From Eubacteriales Family XIII. Incertae Sedis bacterium (GTDB lineage: Bacteria; Bacillota; Clostridia; Peptostreptococcales; Anaerovoracaceae), in NCBI GenBank assembly GCA_031283865.1, contig JAITAX010000095.1:1-6247 (forward strand): 6,247 nt of DNA. The letters run 5' to 3'. Shown piece by piece: positions 5,867-6,247 of the stretch. How positions within the stretch are numbered: the stretch's first letter is position 1; the number at the start of each line of letters is the position of its first letter. The notes beneath the pieces were generated by a model that saw only the letters and a program-made list of their open reading frames with translations, searched no databases and had not been told where the DNA came from. A program made the position numbers and the translations under genes.

Positions 5867-6247
5867 ATGAATATCTTATTATCGAACGACGACGGCATCC
5901 GGGCCGCGGGCATACGCAAGTTTGCGGAAGCCTTGCGGGCGCTCGGCGACCTGTATATATTCGCGCCCACGGAGCAGATGAGCTGCTGCGGACACGGCGT
6001 TTCGGTCAAGAAAACGCTCCACGCGCGGGATGTGCGTTTCCCGGGAGCATTGCGCGCCGTCGCCGTAGACGGCACGCCGGCGGACTGCATGAAAGTGGCT
6101 TTCAAGCTGCTTGAAGCGGAGGGCGTCGGCATAGACATGGTGTTTTCGGGCGTGAATATGGGCGGCAATCTCGGCACGGACACGCTCTACTCCGGCACGA
6201 TCTCGGCGGCGATGGAGGCTGTCATGATCGGCATACCGGCTGTGGCG
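5867..6247 (+). CDS. surE: 5'/3'-nucleotidase SurE, 3' end cut by window edge
   Basis: SurE is a metal-dependent phosphatase that removes phosphate from nucleoside 5'- and 3'-monophosphates, linked to stress and stationary-phase survival. The frame runs from ATG 5867 to the last base, giving 127 of about 250 residues. The N-terminus MNILLSNDDGI carries the metal ligands Asp8 and Asp9. APTEQMS supplies Ser39, DGTPADC is at 68-74, and the hallmark SGVNMGGNLGTDTLYSGT (94-111) carries metal ligand Asn97, followed by AAMEA. All four expected metal ligands are present. One oddity is SCCGHG at 39-44, where most relatives I recall have SGxGH: two cysteines sit beside Ser39. It lies 92 bp downstream of the sirtuin gene on the same strand with no terminator between, so a two-gene unit is likely. 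Confidence 0.95.
   Translation, partial: MNILLSNDDGIRAAGIRKFAEALRALGDLYIFAPTEQMSCCGHGVSVKKTLHARDVRFPGALRAVAVDGTPADCMKVAFKLLEAEGVGIDMVFSGVNMGGNLGTDTLYSGTISAAMEAVMIGIPAVA

Overview
The window looks like a chromosomal housekeeping region of a moderately GC-rich Firmicute, most likely a Clostridia- or Negativicutes-type lineage. The main evidence is the minus-strand order gdpP - rplI - dnaB - purA, which is the classic Firmicutes arrangement (yybT-rplI-dnaC-purA in Bacillus). A plus-strand surE fits Clostridia-like genomes better than Bacillus. I cannot name the species.

Minus strand, read from 4804 down to 1: gdpP (c-di-AMP phosphodiesterase), rplI (ribosomal protein bL9), dnaB (replicative helicase) and purA (adenylosuccinate synthetase, cut by the window edge after 324 codons). 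The junctions are tight: 15 bp, a 4-bp overlap, then 32 bp. No terminator or strong internal promoter is visible, so this reads as one operon. It starts at a near-consensus extended -10 promoter at 4847-4875.

Plus strand: from 5007 a class U-like sirtuin (NAD-dependent protein deacylase) is followed after 92 bp by surE (5'-nucleotidase, first 127 codons, cut by the right edge). The sirtuin has its own near-consensus promoter at 4972-5000. Its predicted transcription start falls on or beside the ATG, so the message may be leaderless. The 202-bp divergent region (4805-5006) also holds a cluster of CCGAGC-type direct repeats, nearly equidistant from both promoters.

Functionally the genes share adenine-nucleotide chemistry. 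GdpP opens c-di-AMP, PurA commits IMP to AMP, the sirtuin consumes NAD, and SurE dephosphorylates nucleoside monophosphates. Replication (DnaB) and translation (bL9) are represented as well. A regulatory link between the two divergent units is only inferred. I found no mobile element, CRISPR array, RNA gene or clearly novel system. The most unusual parts are the divergent control region and the sirtuin start.
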